Origin: Lachnospiraceae bacterium
GTDB lineage: Bacteria > Bacillota > Clostridia > Lachnospirales > Lachnospiraceae
Direction of reading: 5' to 3'
DNA: 29,348 bases
NCBI GenBank assembly: GCA_009774535.1
Contig: VSNY01000036.1
Span: 1 to 29,348, forward strand
Each line of letters opens with the position of its first letter. The first letter of the stretch is position 1. The position numbers and the translations under genes were made by a program. The notes under the pieces are model-generated. The model saw only the letters and a list, made by a program, of their open reading frames with translations, made no database searches and was not told the origin of the DNA. This document shows positions 7,485 through 14,704 of the stretch, piece by piece.

Positions 7485-8813
7485 TTACTGCAATTTCATG
7501 ATCTTTTCATCTTTCACCTTCCCTGCGCGCGCTGCATATTTTTCCAAAATCGCAGCCCGGTTTTTCCACTGATGACATTGCACAGCCGCCCTTTTTCCAC
7601 GGCATGCGAGCGCGAATAAGCGCTGCGGATCTGCCAGCAATGCCGTTACCTGCTGCGGCAGCGCCTCTAATTGCTGCAGCCCATAGTAGACAATCGTATC
7701 CAGATCTGCAAACTGCTCCCGTAAATACCTGCTGTCATCGGTCAATGCCGCCGCGCCGCACAGCATAGATGTAAAAACACGGTCGTGCGCGCCGTCTTTA
7801 AACCATGGCATCGTATTCAGAGATATTTTTGCCTGCATCGCTGCCCGTACACATTCCGCAGACGTAACCATACGCCCGGTGACAATCAGATTTTCCGGAT
7901 GTCTGCATGAGATCTGTTCCCAGTCTTTGCCAAAGAGATATATTTTGACGCCGCCGTCTGCCAGCGCCTGTATCGTTTTTTCCCGGAAACAGGTGCGTAC
8001 CCACAAATCGACAGCCGGCATGGAACTCATCCCTTCGCATAACTGCGCATCGCTCAGATCCGGAATTTCACGGCGTAAAAATCCCTCGATACAAGACAGC
8101 AGATCCTGATTCGGATTGTGCATAAGACTTTGTATCATCGCGTCATAGAAGTCCCTGTATTCCGGTTCCAGTCTGCTTAGCTGCTTTTCAAGATTCGCTA
8201 TCGGCACATAGTTTGCCGTGAATATAAGCGGATATAAACGATTGTCCCATTCTTCAAAAGAGACTTCCTGCTGATGCTGCAGATCCGACACGTTTTGTTC
8301 CTGACCGGCCGGAAGATCCGGCACGTTCTGTTCTTGGTAACGTTCGTCTTCCAGCAGACGGTTTCCCGCAATCGGCAGAAACGCACAAGGTATTTGCGGA
8401 TAAAAACGCTTCATATAAGCCACATGATCTCTGTCAATGCAAAACACCTGCATTTCCGGCAGCGGATACTGCATAGCCCGGTAATAGTAAATCGGATGAT
8501 CGACTAAAATATTCAGACACCGGATGCCCAGCTGCTCCCAAATGCTGGCGGCAGGCTGGCCATAATCGTCCAGTGCATACCATTCTTCTTCTCCGCTCAG
8601 GCCAATAAAATTAAAAGTAATCAATACCGTTTCTGCGCCAGGCGACACCGTACCGGATACCGCCTGGCGCAGTTTCCAGGCGCTGAGTCCTGTTTTGGCA
8701 AGATCCATCCAGAAAATCTCATAGCCCCATGCTTCAAACGCCTCTGCCAGCTGTCTCGAAAAATATGTTAAAGTCTCTACTGCATGTTTGCAGAATACAA
8801 TTCTTCCTGTCAT
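7485..8813 (-). CDS. glycosyltransferase family protein (CgeB/YkvP-like)
   Basis: A cytosolic protein of 442 residues from the ATG at 8813; the frame also has an in-frame TTG at 8822. The C-terminal third resembles the glycosyl transferases group 1 / spore CgeB domain (the ISLNTMPWFKDGAHDRVFTS region, then SMLCGAAALTDDSRYL), where an HDRVF-type motif and a following acidic patch bind the nucleotide sugar. The N-terminal half is a Rossmann-like domain of the same fold. No signal peptide or membrane segment is seen. There is no good ribosome binding site, so translation may be coupled to the PFL gene 33 nt upstream. A tandem duplication of 11 residues (EQNVPDL/EQNVSDL) sits near the middle. Donor and acceptor are unknown. 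Confidence 0.7.
   Translation of the reverse strand: MTGRIVFCKHAVETLTYFSRQLAEAFEAWGYEIFWMDLAKTGLSAWKLRQAVSGTVSPGAETVLITFNFIGLSGEEEWYALDDYGQPAASIWEQLGIRCLNILVDHPIYYYRAMQYPLPEMQVFCIDRDHVAYMKRFYPQIPCAFLPIAGNRLLEDERYQEQNVPDLPAGQEQNVSDLQHQQEVSFEEWDNRLYPLIFTANYVPIANLEKQLSRLEPEYRDFYDAMIQSLMHNPNQDLLSCIEGFLRREIPDLSDAQLCEGMSSMPAVDLWVRTCFREKTIQALADGGVKIYLFGKDWEQISCRHPENLIVTGRMVTSAECVRAAMQAKISLNTMPWFKDGAHDRVFTSMLCGAAALTDDSRYLREQFADLDTIVYYGLQQLEALPQQVTALLADPQRLFALACRGKRAAVQCHQWKNRAAILEKYAARAGKVKDEKIMKLQ
8281..8336 (-). repeat. 33-bp tandem duplication inside the glycosyltransferase
   Basis: 8281-8303 and 8314-8336 match at 20 of 23 bases, 33 bp apart, so the frame is kept and 11 residues are duplicated. 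Both copies encode an EQNV(P/S)DL core in what looks like a Gln-rich loop between domains. Confidence 0.7.
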
Positions 8814-8819
8814 ATTGAT

Positions 8820-8848
8820 CAATCATAAATTATGAATCATAAATCATT
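8820..8848. repeat. overlapping AT-rich palindromes between PFL and glycosyltransferase genes
   Basis: TCATAA-A-TTATGA and TTATGA-A-TCATAA overlap in a stretch containing only A, T and a few G/C. It occupies the short gap between the two genes where a ribosome binding site would be expected. It may be a slippage product or a small hairpin. Confidence 0.5.
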
Positions 8849-10211
8849 AATTTTTAAAACTGTGTATCGGCGCCGGAATCCTGCCGGTACGGTTAATAAA
8901 CGCGCTGCAGTCATATGGATTGACCGGCATAATCGGCGCATAGCCAAGCAGGCCGCCGAACTGGGCTGATTCGCCCACGCCTTTTCCAATCACCGGGATC
9001 AAACGGACTGCCGTTGTTTTCTGGTTGATCATCCCGATTGCCATTTCATCGGCGATGATACCGGATATAGACGATGCTTTTGTGTCCCCCGGAACTGCGA
9101 TCATATCAAGCCCTACCGAACAGACGCAGGTCATCGCTTCCAGTTTTTCCAGCGTCAAGGCATTTGCTTCCACCGCGTCGATCATGCCCTGGTCTTCGCT
9201 GACCGGAATAAACGCGCCGCTTAAGCCGCCGACGTAAGAAGACGCCATAATGCCGCCTTTTTTTACCTGGTCATTGAGCAGGGCAAGCGCTGCGGTCGTT
9301 CCTGGCGCGCCTGCGTATTCCACCCCGATCTCATGCAGGATATCCGCTACGCTGTCGCCGATAGCAGGCGTTGGCGCCAATGACAGATCAATAATACCGA
9401 ACGGAATACCGAGACGCTTGGAAGCTTCCTGCGCGACAAGCTGTCCGACACGCGTGATTTTAAACGCTGTCTTTTTAATCGTCTCGCAAAGCACCTCAAA
9501 GCTTTTCCCGCGTGCCTGTGCAAGCGCCGTCTTTACCACGCCCGGACCGCTGACGCCTACATGGATCACCGCGTCCGCTTCCGTGACTCCATGGAACGCG
9601 CCCGCCATAAACGGGTTGTCATCCGGCGCATTGCAAAAGACAACCAATTTGGCGCATCCAATAGAATCCCGTTCTTTTGTCCGCTCCGCAGTCTCCTTGA
9701 TCATCTCCCCCATCAGACGCACGGCGTCCATATCAATTCCCGTCCTGGTAGAACCAACATTTACGGAACTGCATACAAAATCCGTCTCCGCCAGCGCCTT
9801 TGGAATGGATCGGATCAGATGTTCATCCGCGGCGGTCATGCCTTTGGATACGAGCGCCGAATATCCGCCGATAAAATTCACGCCTGTTTTTTTCGCTGCC
9901 CGGTCTAATGTCCGCGCAATCGTGACAAAATCATCCGGCGTTTTGCATGCCGCCCCGCCGATCAGCGCAATCGGCGTTACGGAAATTCGTTTGTTGACAA
10001 TCGGGATACAGTAGCTGTTCTCAATTTTCTGCCCGACGGCTACCAGATCCCTGGCAGTCGAAGTAATTTTACTGTATATTTTTTCATTTAATTTCTCAAG
10101 GTCTGCATCCATGCAGTCTAACAGGCTGATGCCGAGCGTAATCGTACGCACGTCCAGGTTTTCCTGTTCGATCATTTTATTCGTTTCTTCTACTTCACGT
10201 ATATTTATCAT
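8847..10211 (-). CDS. PFL family protein, UPF0210
   Basis: A conserved protein family of unproven biochemical function related to the glycyl-radical (pyruvate formate-lyase) fold, typical of Firmicutes and archaea and usually placed right behind an ACT-domain gene, as here. Using the ATG at 10211 gives 454 residues beginning MINIREVEETNKMIEQENLD, the usual family start. This ATG has AGAGGA 7 nt upstream, better than the ATG six codons earlier, whose AAGGAAG is 10 nt away. Seen: the TITLGISLLDC block, a GGAACKTP segment, CSSVNVGSTRTGIDMDAV, and GGLSGAFIPVSEDQGM. Family membership is clear; the reaction is unknown. Confidence 0.93.
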   Translation of the reverse strand: MINIREVEETNKMIEQENLDVRTITLGISLLDCMDADLEKLNEKIYSKITSTARDLVAVGQKIENSYCIPIVNKRISVTPIALIGGAACKTPDDFVTIARTLDRAAKKTGVNFIGGYSALVSKGMTAADEHLIRSIPKALAETDFVCSSVNVGSTRTGIDMDAVRLMGEMIKETAERTKERDSIGCAKLVVFCNAPDDNPFMAGAFHGVTEADAVIHVGVSGPGVVKTALAQARGKSFEVLCETIKKTAFKITRVGQLVAQEASKRLGIPFGIIDLSLAPTPAIGDSVADILHEIGVEYAGAPGTTAALALLNDQVKKGGIMASSYVGGLSGAFIPVSEDQGMIDAVEANALTLEKLEAMTCVCSVGLDMIAVPGDTKASSISGIIADEMAIGMINQKTTAVRLIPVIGKGVGESAQFGGLLGYAPIMPVNPYDCSAFINRTGRIPAPIHSFKN

Positions 10212-10264
10212 GGAAAATCCTCTGCCCATCCAGGCAGTTCTTCCTTTCTATCTAGGATTGCTTC

Positions 10265-10561
10265 TTAAATTCTGTGCATTTTTTCAAAGATTTCTTCCTT
10301 CTGGCACTTGATCATAACCCCGATTTCTTCTCCAAGCTTGTCCAGTTCCTGCGAACACTTGGAAAATGTTACTTCGGCATCGTTCATATCCACAATCATC
10401 ATCATATTAAAAAACCCATCTACAATCGTCTGCGAAATATCCATAACATTGATATTTTGTCCGGATAAATAGGTACATACTTTCGCAATAATTCCGACCG
10501 TGTCTTTACCGACTACTGTAATAATTGTTTTGTCTGGTCGTTTTACTTCGTTCCGTTCCAT
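10265..10561 (-). CDS. ACT domain protein, UPF0237
   Basis: A small 98-residue protein made of one ACT domain plus a C-terminal helix (KCQKEEIFEKMHRI). ACT domains bind small ligands, often amino acids, and regulate partners. Seen: TIITVVGKDTVGIIAKV, then NINVMDISQTIVDGFFNM, the usual beta-alpha-beta start of the family. The closest ribosome-binding candidate is weak (GTGAGA); GAGGAAG lies 16 nt upstream. It is 53 nt before the PFL-family gene; this ACT-PFL pair is conserved across Firmicutes, which suggests the ACT protein senses a ligand for its partner (inference). Confidence 0.93.
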   Translation of the reverse strand: MERNEVKRPDKTIITVVGKDTVGIIAKVCTYLSGQNINVMDISQTIVDGFFNMMMIVDMNDAEVTFSKCSQELDKLGEEIGVMIKCQKEEIFEKMHRI

Positions 10562-10599
10562 GCTACTGTCTCACTTTCTTCCTCTACTTTTCACAAATC

Positions 10600-11397
10600 T
10601 TATGCGCAGACCATCTGCGACACCTCGCTGCGGTCTGCCACATAGATCGGAAAATCATCGCCTTTGTATGGATTTTCCCCCATGGATACTTCCAGCCGTA
10701 CGGTTTCGTAGGCAAGCTCCGCAAAATTGTTTTCTTTGCTTAGATGGCCGAGTACAACTGCCCCGAAGCGGTCATGCAGAAGCCTTCCCAAGAGCTGCCC
10801 GCTCAAAACGTTGGACAAATGCCCGCGGTCGCCCAAAATACGCTGCTTAAGCGGATAGGGATAACTGCCTGTCTGCAGCATACGTACATCGTGGTTGGCT
10901 TCCAGCAGCAGGATATCCAGATCCTGCAGCTTGTCCACCAGCGCGTCGTCATAGGTGCCAAGATCCGTGATCACACCAATTTTATGGCTGTCTGTCTTCA
11001 TAATATAAGCAACCGGGTCCGCCGCGTCATGCGAGATCGAGATCGGATACACGGTCAGCTCACCGATCTGAAATTCCTGTTCCGGAATAATCGGATGCAG
11101 CAGGGATTCTTCGATCTTCCCCACGGATTTGACACTGCATATGGCATCCAGCGTCCCCCGCGTCCCGTAAATCGGCAGCCCGTAGCGCCTTGCCAGCACG
11201 CCGAGCCCTGCGATATGGTCAATATGCTCATGCGTCACTAAAATAGCTTCCATCTCACTTGTCTTTAAGCCAAGCGAATTCAGCCCTGTCTCAATCCGCT
11301 TTCCGCTGATTCCCGCGTCGACCAGCAGATGACAGTCCGCTGTGCCGACGCAGATACAGTTGCCGCTGCTTCCGCTTGCAATACTACCTAATTCCAT
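10600..11397 (-). CDS. MBL-fold metallo-hydrolase, YycJ/WalJ-like
   Basis: A 265-residue single-domain metallo-beta-lactamase-fold hydrolase. The zinc motif THEHIDH (His56, His58, Asp60, His61) is intact, with later ligands in ISISHDA, ITDLG and VVLGHLS. The N-terminus GSIASGSSGNC is typical of the YycJ/WalJ family, whose members include nucleases (5'-3' exonuclease activity is reported for some). The walRK two-component genes that often accompany it are not here. The start lies 2 nt behind the stop of the coaE/ftsA-like frame, so the two are translationally coupled. It is followed 38 nt on by the ACT gene. Confidence 0.88.
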   Translation of the reverse strand: MELGSIASGSSGNCICVGTADCHLLVDAGISGKRIETGLNSLGLKTSEMEAILVTHEHIDHIAGLGVLARRYGLPIYGTRGTLDAICSVKSVGKIEESLLHPIIPEQEFQIGELTVYPISISHDAADPVAYIMKTDSHKIGVITDLGTYDDALVDKLQDLDILLLEANHDVRMLQTGSYPYPLKQRILGDRGHLSNVLSGQLLGRLLHDRFGAVVLGHLSKENNFAELAYETVRLEVSMGENPYKGDDFPIYVADRSEVSQMVCA

Positions 11398-11399
11398 GA

Positions 11400-14300
11400 T
11401 CAGTCTTCCTTCCAGTAAATATCGATCCGGTCTCCCGGGTGCAGCGTCTGCGTATACTGCGCATCCTCACCGTTTACCTGCGTAATCAGCATCCGCCCGC
11501 GCGACTGTGTCAGATCGAACAGATAATGGTCAAAAATATCGACAAAAATAAATTCCTTTTTATTCTGCAAAAGAATCGGCTCTCCATTGATTATAACCTG
11601 GCAGGACTGTTCCTGCGGCAAGACTGGCCCCGGCTGCTGTTCCGGCTTGGAAAATACGGCATTTGCCGCCGCGCCCGGTGCGTTCGCAAGCGTATCCTTG
11701 ACCACATCCATCAGCACTTCCGCATCTGCGGCAGCTGCCTTAAGACCGGCATCCTGTGCGGCTGCCCCTGTGCCTGCGGCAGACGCATCCGCCGAATGGA
11801 ACTGCCCGGCCGTCTCAGGCTGCGGCTGAACAGATCCCTTTTCGCCGCCAGACTGCGTCTGCCCGGCGGTGTCCGTCCATGACTGCTGTAAAACATCATC
11901 CGGTTCCAGTCCGGCCTGCGTCAGCAAAGGTCTCCCATCCGCGTGATCCGGCAGCTGAGGCTGTCCGGTCGACTGTGGCTGGCTGTCATGCTGCGGCGGC
12001 TGTCCGCTGTCCTTCTGTCCGGCGGCCTGCGGCTGGCTGTTGTCCGGCAATAACGCTGCGGTCTCCTGTCTGCTGTCCGGCAGCAGCATCCGCCCGTCTT
12101 GCTGCGATAACTGCTGCCCTTCCGGAGCAGCCTGCGTGACTGCCGTCGGCTGCGGCGGCACTGCCGCGGCTGCTGGCTGCGGCGCCAGACGCTTCGGAGG
12201 CGCGTCCGGATATACGTCCTGCGGCGTAGAGCGGTAAGAGATCACTTTCCAGTCCACGCTGAAATTTTCATATACAAGCGCCTGTAAATCTTCCACCCGG
12301 TTATTAACCAGAATATCCGCGTCCAGATCCAGCTCCACATCCATAAACTCCGCCAGCTGTTTTACCGTATAAAAGCTTCTCGTCACTACCGCGTCATGTT
12401 CCTGGATCTCATAGGTCGGCGGCTCTAAAACGCCGTTCACTTCCACATACCGCGGACAGGTAATCAGCTTGCCGTTCACTTCAAACGTAATCGTAGAACT
12501 GTGGTATTCTTCCAGCTGTCCAACCAGATAATGCGCTTCACGGCCCGCCGTGGAAGGCTCGATCGTAATCTCGCAGTTCGGTTCGATCGGCGTATTGATC
12601 GAAGCCGGACGGTCGTTCATACGGATAATCGCAGCCTCCCCGGCTTCTCCCCGGATAATGCGCGGCCTGCCGTTCACCGTAAAGTTAATCTCACGCCCGC
12701 GCTTTGGAAACAGCTGGTCATTCGGGAATCCCGCCTGGATCGCCGCGTCGACAATCGTCAGCTTTCCATTATCATACAGCTTTAACCGTTCTCCGTTAAA
12801 GCGGACCATAATAAAATTGTTTTTCTGCTCATAATAATTCAGACAAATACCAATCGGCGTTACGAGCAGCGGATCTTTTTCGATTTCGTCCTGCAGAAAC
12901 GTTACTTCCTTTAGCACTTCCGCCCCGCGCAGCGCCACGCGTTCCTGCGGCAGTTCCAGCTTTTTGGCAAGCATTTCGTCAAAACCATGCACTTTTCCGC
13001 CGCCGCCGACGATAAAGGTCGCGCTGACGCTCTGGTCGCCGTTTAATTCCCGTATTTTTGCGGCAATATCCGTCGTCATCTTATCCACTAACGGTTCGGT
13101 CAGCTTCCAGACCTCCTCTGCCTGAATCGTATGCTTTAAACTCATAATATCTTCAAATTCGATCTCGTCGTCCACCGCTGCCGACAGCTTGATATGCTCC
13201 GCCATTTTAAAATCAACGAGATAATTCTGCACAATCAGCTCCGTCAGCTCATCTCCCGCAAACGGAATCATGCCATAAGCGATAATGCTGCCGTCCCTCG
13301 TTAACGAAATATCCGACGTACCCGCGCCCACATCTACCAGCGCGATATTGAGCATACGGAAATTTTCCGGAATAGCTACATCAATCGCCGCAATCGGCTC
13401 CAACGTCATATTTGCCACTGTCAGACCTGCGAAGCCGACAGCCATATACAGGCCGTCCACAACGTCCTCCGGTAAAAACGTCACAATAATCTTTTCCGAA
13501 ATCTTGTCGGCCTTATGGCTTTCCAGGTTGGAAAAAATCTCGTCGTTGATATAATATTTCATCACCGAATAGCCGACGCAGTAAAACTTGTATTTCGTAT
13601 CGTTTGCTTCTTTTAATTCCTGCGCCGCTTTATCCACGCCAAGAAGATCTAACGTATGGATATGCTCTCCGGTCACTACCGTTTCCTCCGGAAACTCATA
13701 TTCTACATACGTAGTAACGGTTTTTAATACACGTCCCGCAGCCGCGATACAGACTTCTGTCAGTTCCTGTCCGATCTGGTCTTCCAGCTTTTCTTTGATA
13801 ATAGAAATCGTGCGCCCGACGCGGCCGATATCATGGATCTGCCCGTCCAGCATGGCTCTCGTCTCATGTTCCATGGCATATTGTGCGACTACGATAAATT
13901 CCTTATCTTTTTTATATCCTACCGTACCTACCACGTTGCGTGTACCGATATCCAGCCCGAATACGTATTGCAGCTCTTCCTCCTCTTGTCTGTCCTGTCT
14001 GCGTACACTTTCCATTTTTCTGTCTCCTTTATCATTTAACAGCTGCGCCAGCTGCAGATATACCTGTGCGATCGGCCCGTTGTTGTCGATCACCACCTGG
14101 CAGTGCCTGCGGTAATCTCCTTCCGCAAGCTGCGCCGCAAAAATCTGATCGATCTTTGCATCCGAATACCCCCTGTTTTCGATCAGACGCTGCCTGCGGT
14201 TTTCCTCTGTCACATAAACATACCACAATTCATCGCAGATCTGTCCGTAGCCGTCCTCAATCAGCAGCGCCGCTTCCAGCACAACATAGTCTGTAGATCC

Positions 14301-14621
14301 GCTCCTGCGCTCTTTTTCCACTTCCTTTAAAATATATTCCTTTACCGCAGGGTGGACAATATTATTCAGCCGTTCCCGCTTCTGCACATCCGCGAAAATA
14401 ACCTCCGCCAGCTTCTGCCGGTTAAACCTGCCGTTATGGAGCCATATTTTTTCCTGTGAAAACTCTTTTTGCAGCCTTACATAACAGTCATATCCCGGTT
14501 CCATAATATCATGGGCAACCTCATCTGCTACCAGCGTCCTGACCCTGTAATTTTTTCTCAGATAGGCGAGTATCGTGGATTTTCCTGCTCCGACACCGCC
14601 CGTAATTCCAATAAATTTCAT
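11400..14621 (-). CDS. coaE: fused dephospho-CoA kinase and FtsA-like ATPase
   Basis: One open frame of 1073 residues joins two proteins. Residues 1 to about 200 are CoaE (last step of CoA synthesis): P-loop GGVGAGKST (8-16), VADEVAH lid region, AALLIEDGY. From Met203 on is an FtsA-like actin-fold ATPase (871 residues): phosphate-1 GLDIGTRNVVG (about 222-232), phosphate-2 ALVDVGAGTSDISL, adenosine motif IVGGGGKVHGF, then beta-rich segments, a Gln/Pro/Ala-rich linker of about 200 residues (808-1005) and a folded C-terminal piece. Clostridia normally have two genes here. The ATG at 14621 has AGGGTGA upstream; a GTG at 14630 is also in frame. No sequencing-error test was possible, so fusion is as seen in this sequence. 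Confidence 0.85.
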   Translation of the reverse strand: MKFIGITGGVGAGKSTILAYLRKNYRVRTLVADEVAHDIMEPGYDCYVRLQKEFSQEKIWLHNGRFNRQKLAEVIFADVQKRERLNNIVHPAVKEYILKEVEKERRSGSTDYVVLEAALLIEDGYGQICDELWYVYVTEENRRQRLIENRGYSDAKIDQIFAAQLAEGDYRRHCQVVIDNNGPIAQVYLQLAQLLNDKGDRKMESVRRQDRQEEEELQYVFGLDIGTRNVVGTVGYKKDKEFIVVAQYAMEHETRAMLDGQIHDIGRVGRTISIIKEKLEDQIGQELTEVCIAAAGRVLKTVTTYVEYEFPEETVVTGEHIHTLDLLGVDKAAQELKEANDTKYKFYCVGYSVMKYYINDEIFSNLESHKADKISEKIIVTFLPEDVVDGLYMAVGFAGLTVANMTLEPIAAIDVAIPENFRMLNIALVDVGAGTSDISLTRDGSIIAYGMIPFAGDELTELIVQNYLVDFKMAEHIKLSAAVDDEIEFEDIMSLKHTIQAEEVWKLTEPLVDKMTTDIAAKIRELNGDQSVSATFIVGGGGKVHGFDEMLAKKLELPQERVALRGAEVLKEVTFLQDEIEKDPLLVTPIGICLNYYEQKNNFIMVRFNGERLKLYDNGKLTIVDAAIQAGFPNDQLFPKRGREINFTVNGRPRIIRGEAGEAAIIRMNDRPASINTPIEPNCEITIEPSTAGREAHYLVGQLEEYHSSTITFEVNGKLITCPRYVEVNGVLEPPTYEIQEHDAVVTRSFYTVKQLAEFMDVELDLDADILVNNRVEDLQALVYENFSVDWKVISYRSTPQDVYPDAPPKRLAPQPAAAAVPPQPTAVTQAAPEGQQLSQQDGRMLLPDSRQETAALLPDNSQPQAAGQKDSGQPPQHDSQPQSTGQPQLPDHADGRPLLTQAGLEPDDVLQQSWTDTAGQTQSGGEKGSVQPQPETAGQFHSADASAAGTGAAAQDAGLKAAAADAEVLMDVVKDTLANAPGAAANAVFSKPEQQPGPVLPQEQSCQVIINGEPILLQNKKEFIFVDIFDHYLFDLTQSRGRMLITQVNGEDAQYTQTLHPGDRIDIYWKED
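14013..14034 (-). promoter_or_regulatory. internal ribosome binding site and start of the FtsA-like part
   Basis: Inside the fused frame, AAAGGAGA (14023-14030) lies 7 nt before an in-frame ATG (14013-14015). This is as good as any ribosome binding site in the window, so the FtsA-like protein can be made alone. Tandem stops TGATAA (14029-14034) lie here in the -1 frame, exactly where an ordinary coaE would end. Confidence 0.75.
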
Positions 14622-14630
14622 TCCGCTCAC

Positions 14631-14704
14631 CCTGACCGTTTCTTAATTGATGCCTGTCTTGATGTCAATCCTGACCGTTTTCTTTCAGATGCCCGAATCA
14701 ATGC
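14631..14704. repeat. direct repeat between polA and coaE
   Basis: Two copies of CCTGACCGTTTYTT-type sequence begin 39 bp apart (14631 and 14670), each followed by a GATGCC block after a few variable bases. They fill the whole 74-nt gap between the polA stop and coaE start. No promoter or terminator is seen here. Confidence 0.55.

Noticed and set aside
9250..10014. 254-codon plus-strand frame
   Set aside because: Fully antisense to the well-supported PFL-family gene, with no ribosome binding site or family match.
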